DNA of 64,000 nt from Fontibacterium universale (GTDB lineage: Bacteria; Pseudomonadota; Alphaproteobacteria; Pelagibacterales; Pelagibacteraceae). Location of the stretch: NCBI GenBank assembly GCA_965236175.1, contig CBDEAT010000002.1, positions 1 to 64,000 on the forward strand, in the 5' to 3' direction. The first letter of the stretch is position 1. Every line of letters starts with the position of its first letter. The translations under genes were made by a program, and so were the position numbers. Positions 60,662 through 64,000 of this stretch are shown here, one piece after another. The notes below the pieces were generated by a model. That model was not told the origin of the DNA. It did no database searches and saw nothing but the letters and a program-made list of their open reading frames with translations.

Positions 60662-61221
60662 TGGATAAAGATCGAGAGTTATCCAAATTAAAAAATTCAA
60701 TACTTAAATTTAATAAGAATTTTCCTGGAAAAAATTTAGTTTTTTCAGATGGTAATAAAGATTCTAAAGTAATGATAATAGGCGAAGCGCCCGGAAGAAC
60801 AGAAGATAAATTACAAAAACCTTTTGTTGGTAGGGCAGGAAAACTTTTAGATAGTCTTTTGGAATCTATTCGTCTTGATAGATCAAAAGTTTATATAACT
60901 AACGTAGTAAATTATAGACCTGATAAAAATAGAAAACCTACTCCTGAAGAGATAAATGAATTTAAAAAACTACTGTTTAAACACATAGAGATTATAAGTC
61001 CCAAATGCATATTATTACTTGGAGCAACTGCAGCAACTGCAGTTTTGAATCATATTGGCCCATTGGGAGAAGTAAGAGGTAAATGGAAAAATATAAAAAT
61101 TATTAATTCTTATTTTGATATTTTAACTACTTTTCATCCTGCATTTTTATTAAGACAGCCTGCTCAAAAAAAATCAACATTGGAAGATTTGCTTGAGTTT
61201 AAAAGAAAATTAAGCAGTTAA
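60661..61221 (+). CDS. Uracil-DNA glycosylase, family 4-like, without the usual Fe-S cysteines
   Basis: 186 residues. The active-site blocks of family 4 UDG are present: MIIGEAPGRTEDKLQKPFVG with RAGKLLDSLL, VYITNVVNYRPDKNRKPTPE, and the C-terminal TTFHPAFLLRQP. The four cysteines that bind the 4Fe-4S cluster in typical members are not: the N-terminus has none, NVVNYRP stands where a K-C-RP is common, and EEINEFKK lacks the next Cys. The only Cys is in SPKCILLLG. Probably active in uracil repair but cluster-free. Starts 1 bp before the end of the cinA-like gene. Confidence 0.85.
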   Translation: MDKDRELSKLKNSILKFNKNFPGKNLVFSDGNKDSKVMIIGEAPGRTEDKLQKPFVGRAGKLLDSLLESIRLDRSKVYITNVVNYRPDKNRKPTPEEINEFKKLLFKHIEIISPKCILLLGATAATAVLNHIGPLGEVRGKWKNIKIINSYFDILTTFHPAFLLRQPAQKKSTLEDLLEFKRKLSS

Positions 61222-61280
61222 GATATTTATTTCTACTTAACAAGCCCATGTAATTTCATTATAAGCATTACAACACTAAA

Positions 61281-61367
61281 GCCCTCGTGGTGGAATTGGT
61301 AGACACAAAGGACTTAAAATCCTTGCCCTTTTTGGGAGTGCCGGTTCAAGTCCGGCCGAGGGCACCA
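61281..61367 (+). tRNA. tRNA-Leu (anticodon TAA)
   Basis: 87 nt with encoded CCA. Acceptor GCCCTCG / CGAGGGC, D-arm with GGTGGAATTGGTAGACAC, anticodon stem AAGGA / TCCTT with loop CTTAAAA (TAA), a long class II variable arm (GCCCTTTTTGGGAGT) and T-arm GCCGG / CCGGC. It reads UUA and UUG codons. Confidence 0.97.
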
Positions 61368-61372
61368 CATTT

Positions 61373-61738
61373 ATGAGAATATTATTTATTCTTTTGTTAT
61401 TAGTATCTTGCTCTAAAGATGTAAAAGTTCCATTTATTAGCAAAGATCCGGCAAAACCAATTAATGTTATAATTGAGGATGAATTTAATATTACATATTC
61501 ATTATCAACATTAGCAAGACAAAATAATGATGTTTGTCAGATGTCTTTAGAAATTAAAAACATTTCTAAAGAAGAAAAACGAAATTCATTATCAATAGAA
61601 GCCTATTCTTTTGCAGATAAAAAATACGAGGCTTTTGTTGTTGAAAAAAGATCAAAACCTAACGAAGTTGTAAATTCTACTGTTCAATTTAATGGAATTA
61701 GTTGTGGAGATCTTAGAAAAATAAATTTCTATAAATAA
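61373..61738 (+). CDS. Small lipoprotein, unrecognised
   Basis: 121 residues starting 5 bp after the tRNA-Leu. Lipoprotein signal MRILFILLLLVSC with a lipobox-like LVSC. The mature part has two further cysteines (NDVCQMSLE, ISCGDLRK) which may be bonded in a beta-rich domain. No family recognised. Faces the periplasm by inference. Confidence 0.7.
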   Translation: MRILFILLLLVSCSKDVKVPFISKDPAKPINVIIEDEFNITYSLSTLARQNNDVCQMSLEIKNISKEEKRNSLSIEAYSFADKKYEAFVVEKRSKPNEVVNSTVQFNGISCGDLRKINFYK

Positions 61739-61740
61739 TA

Positions 61741-63678
61741 TTATAGGTCTATATTTTTAACTTTTGGCGCGTTCTCTTCTATAAATTTTAGTCTTAAATC
61801 AGCATTTTTTCCCATAATATTTGAAATTAATTTGTTAGTTTTTTTATAATCGCTCGTTGGAACAGTTACTCTAATTAAAGATCTAGTGTTAATATCCATT
61901 GTCGTTTCTTTTAATTGTAAAGCCATCATTTCACCTAATCCCTTAAATCTACTTATTTCGATTTTAGATCCTTTTTTAAGATTCTTTAATAATTTGTCTT
62001 TTTCAATATCGTTTCGCACATAATAAATTTGGTTAGATATAGTAAGTTTATAAAGTGGAGGTACCGCAAGATATAAATGTCCATTTTTAATTAAATTTGG
62101 CATTTCACAGAAAAAGAAAGTCAAAAGTAAGCTTGCTATGTGATCGCCGTCAACATCAGCATCAGTCATGATAATTACTTTTTCATATCTTAAATCTTTA
62201 TCAATATACTTTTCTCTTCTTTGACAACCGAGCGCCTGAAGCAAGTTTGATATTTCAGTGTTAGCCAATATTTTTGCAGTATTAGAGTTTTTAACATTTA
62301 ATATTTTTCCTCTTAGAGGAAGAATAGCTTGAAAATTTCGATCACGAGCTTGCTTTGCAGAACCTCCAGCAGAATCTCCTTCAACTATAAATAATTCAGT
62401 GCCTTCAACTTTTGAACTAGTGCAGTCCGCAAGTTTTCCAGGTAAACGTATTTTTCTTGTTGCACTTTGTCTTCCAACATCAAGATTTTGATCTAGTAGA
62501 TTTTTTTCTCTTATTTTCCCTTCAATAAAAGTGAGAATAGAATTTGATGCTTTTGGATGTTGGTTAAACCAATCTTCAACTGACTTTGCTATAGAAGTAT
62601 CGCAATATTTTTGAATATAGGCGGAGGATAATCTTGATTTAGTTTGTCCTTCAAATTCTGGATTATTAATAAAAACTGAGACAATATAACTAGCATTGGA
62701 TAGTATTTCATCAGCACTTGCGGTCGCCACTAGTTTGTTATTTTTAAATTTTGCAATTTTTCTTATAGATTTTGCAACACCAGATCTAAAACCTTGTTCA
62801 TGGGTTCCGCCATTGGTAGTTAGCACTGAGTTACAAAATGAAATTTTAAATTCAGAAATTTCATTATGCCATTGAATGGCAAATTCAAATTTTCCTTTAT
62901 CATCATCAAAATTATTTTTATGATGACATGTTTTATCATTTATTTTAGTAAAATTTTTAGTTTCACTATCTAGATATTCAACAATGCCATCTGGAAAAAA
63001 AAGTTTTGCACTATTAGGAGTATCGTCTTTTCTATTTATTAAAGATCTGTCGCATTCCCAATGTATTGTAATACCTTTAACTAAATAAGCCTTACTTTTG
63101 CAAAGATTGTATAATTTATTTGGAACAAAACTTAGTTCTTTTCCAAAAATTTCTTTGTCAGGAATAAATGTAACCTGAGTTCCATTTTTAATCTTAGATT
63201 TTCCTTTTTTAGTTAATTTATTTAAAGGTTTTCCTTTTGAATAATTTTGCTCAAAAATAGTAGAGTTTTTAAAGACTTCTATTTTTAATTTCTCAGATAA
63301 AGCATTTACAACTGAAAGACCAACACCATGTAATCCAGCAGAAGTTGAGTAGGTTCCTTCTTTAAATTTCCCACCCGAATGTAATGTTGTCATTACTATT
63401 TCAAGGGCAGTTTTATTTTTCTTTGGGTGTTTATCTAAAGGAATTCCTCTTCCATCATCTGTTACTGTTAACGATTTATCTTTATTTAATTTTACGTAAA
63501 TATTTTTTGCATGACCCGCAGTAACCTCATCCATCGAGTTATCAATGATTTCAGTTGCAAGATGATGGAAAGCAGTTTCGTCTGTACCGCCAATATACAT
63601 TCCAGGTCTTTTTCTTACAGGTTCTAGACCCTCTAGAATTTCAATATCTTTAGCAGAATAATTATTATTTTTTACCAC
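61741..63678 (-). CDS. parE: DNA topoisomerase IV subunit B
   Basis: 645 residues starting with GTG 63678. GHKL ATPase: EIIDNSMDEVTAGHAKNIYV, VTDDGRGIPLDKHPK and HSGGKFKEGTYSTSAGLHGV. TOPRIM domain: LFIVEGDSAGGSAKQARDRN and MTDADVDGDHIASLL. Length and the absence of a GyrB-type insert support ParE. ParE with ParC decatenates daughter chromosomes. The same spacing of motifs in GyrB makes a small doubt possible. Confidence 0.9.
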   Translation of the reverse strand: MVKNNNYSAKDIEILEGLEPVRKRPGMYIGGTDETAFHHLATEIIDNSMDEVTAGHAKNIYVKLNKDKSLTVTDDGRGIPLDKHPKKNKTALEIVMTTLHSGGKFKEGTYSTSAGLHGVGLSVVNALSEKLKIEVFKNSTIFEQNYSKGKPLNKLTKKGKSKIKNGTQVTFIPDKEIFGKELSFVPNKLYNLCKSKAYLVKGITIHWECDRSLINRKDDTPNSAKLFFPDGIVEYLDSETKNFTKINDKTCHHKNNFDDDKGKFEFAIQWHNEISEFKISFCNSVLTTNGGTHEQGFRSGVAKSIRKIAKFKNNKLVATASADEILSNASYIVSVFINNPEFEGQTKSRLSSAYIQKYCDTSIAKSVEDWFNQHPKASNSILTFIEGKIREKNLLDQNLDVGRQSATRKIRLPGKLADCTSSKVEGTELFIVEGDSAGGSAKQARDRNFQAILPLRGKILNVKNSNTAKILANTEISNLLQALGCQRREKYIDKDLRYEKVIIMTDADVDGDHIASLLLTFFFCEMPNLIKNGHLYLAVPPLYKLTISNQIYYVRNDIEKDKLLKNLKKGSKIEISRFKGLGEMMALQLKETTMDINTRSLIRVTVPTSDYKKTNKLISNIMGKNADLRLKFIEENAPKVKNIDL

Positions 63679-63733
63679 ACTCCAAGCATTAGATTAATTT
63701 ATGTAAAAATATAGACGTAAATTTTATTTAGGC

Positions 63734-63770
63734 AAAAAAAAACCCCGTATTTTTAAGATACGGGGTTTTT
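63734..63770 (-). terminator. Rho-independent terminator after glnA
   Basis: Stem AACCCCGTAT (63741-63750) / ATACGGGGTT (63758-63767) with a 7-base loop, flanked by an A-run on the left and a T-run on the right, so it could work on both strands. On the minus strand it ends glnA (stop at 63790); a T-run follows the hairpin. It lies 56 bp upstream of parE on that strand. Confidence 0.85.
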
Positions 63771-63789
63771 AAATTTTAAAGTATTGTAA

Positions 63790-64000
63790 TTAGCAGCTGT
63801 AATACATTTGGTATTCAACTGGGTGAGGAGTGTGTTCCATATTATACACTTCCGTCATTTTTAACTCGATGTAAGCATCAATCTGATCATCAGTAAACAC
63901 TCCACCAGAAGTTAAAAAGGCTCTATCTTTATCTAAGTTTTCTAAAGCTTCTCTTAAAGAACCACAAACTTGAGGAACCCCTTTAAGCTCTTCAGCTGAT
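63790..64000 (-). CDS. glnA: Glutamine synthetase type I, C-terminal end (partial)
   Basis: About 69 C-terminal residues before the right edge. It shows SLREALENLDKDRAFLTSGG, VFTDDQIDAYIELKMTE and the very typical ending HTPHPVEYQMYYSC, matching the GSI C-terminus of alphaproteobacteria. The catalytic part lies outside the window. The following terminator at 63734-63770 closes the unit. Confidence 0.95.
   Translation of the reverse strand, partial: SAEELKGVPQVCGSLREALENLDKDRAFLTSGGVFTDDQIDAYIELKMTEVYNMEHTPHPVEYQMYYSC

Overview
The window is about 70% A+T. Its compact, overlapping genes match the streamlined SAR11 clade (Pelagibacterales, Alphaproteobacteria): two TRAP transporters, class II DAHP synthase, citramalate synthase, methylcitrate-cycle genes, a purSQL-type purine cluster and very short intergenic spaces. 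This assignment is inferred from gene content and codon style; no rRNA is present.

Layout. 1-5013: housekeeping genes (DsbA-like isomerase, ABA4-like membrane protein, recX, a lipoprotein, cysQ, DUF3553, mnmA, yjbQ). 5062-14833: a roughly 9.7-kb integrated element in the 3' half of a tRNA-Met(CAT) gene. 14848-21245: nitrilase, sugar/LPS glycosyltransferases, thioredoxin-like, gamma-carbonic anhydrase, PPOX, HIBADH-family and rpoZ genes. 21246-27632: a CoA transferase divergent from a TRAP transporter, malonyl-CoA decarboxylase and dusA, read here as a malonate uptake and use locus. 27633-35678: a large FAD/Fe-S oxidoreductase, an aminotransferase relic, and a second TRAP transporter with enoyl-CoA hydratase and CoA transferase. 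35697-37650: two broken genes. 37825-40783: nrdA-nrdB. 40790-43499: prpC-prpB-gph. 43632-52649: glmU C-terminal domain, glmS, class II DAHP synthase, nadE, cysS, cimA, trmJ, rpsD. 52654-59892 (minus): grxD, bolA, purL-Q-S-C-B, map, sfsA. 59915-64000: cinA-like, a uracil-DNA glycosylase, tRNA-Leu, a lipoprotein, parE and the end of glnA.

The element is the most unusual part. Its left junction (attL) lies in the tRNA gene and its right junction (attR) follows a tyrosine integrase. In the middle, in inverted orientation, sits a complete joined-ends sequence (attP: right end, tRNA 3' half, left end). This makes two nested inverted-repeat pairs: 237 bp around a 6.25-kb cargo, and 259 bp around a 2.55-kb module. 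The second pair includes the integrase promoter region and its first 38 codons, so each module could invert. Cargo 1 holds mostly unrecognised genes in two outward-facing operons around a MrcB-N/NucS-like nuclease gene. Module 2 holds a family-A-polymerase-like gene with a frameshift and a perfect 15-base match to an SP6-type phage promoter.

Other points: nrdA loses its redox-active C-terminal CxxC tail unless translation shifts -1 at a canonical A AAA AAC heptamer; single-base indels cluster between 35.7 and 39.7 kb; glmU lacks its uridyltransferase half; and a family-4-like uracil-DNA glycosylase lacks the usual Fe-S cysteines.
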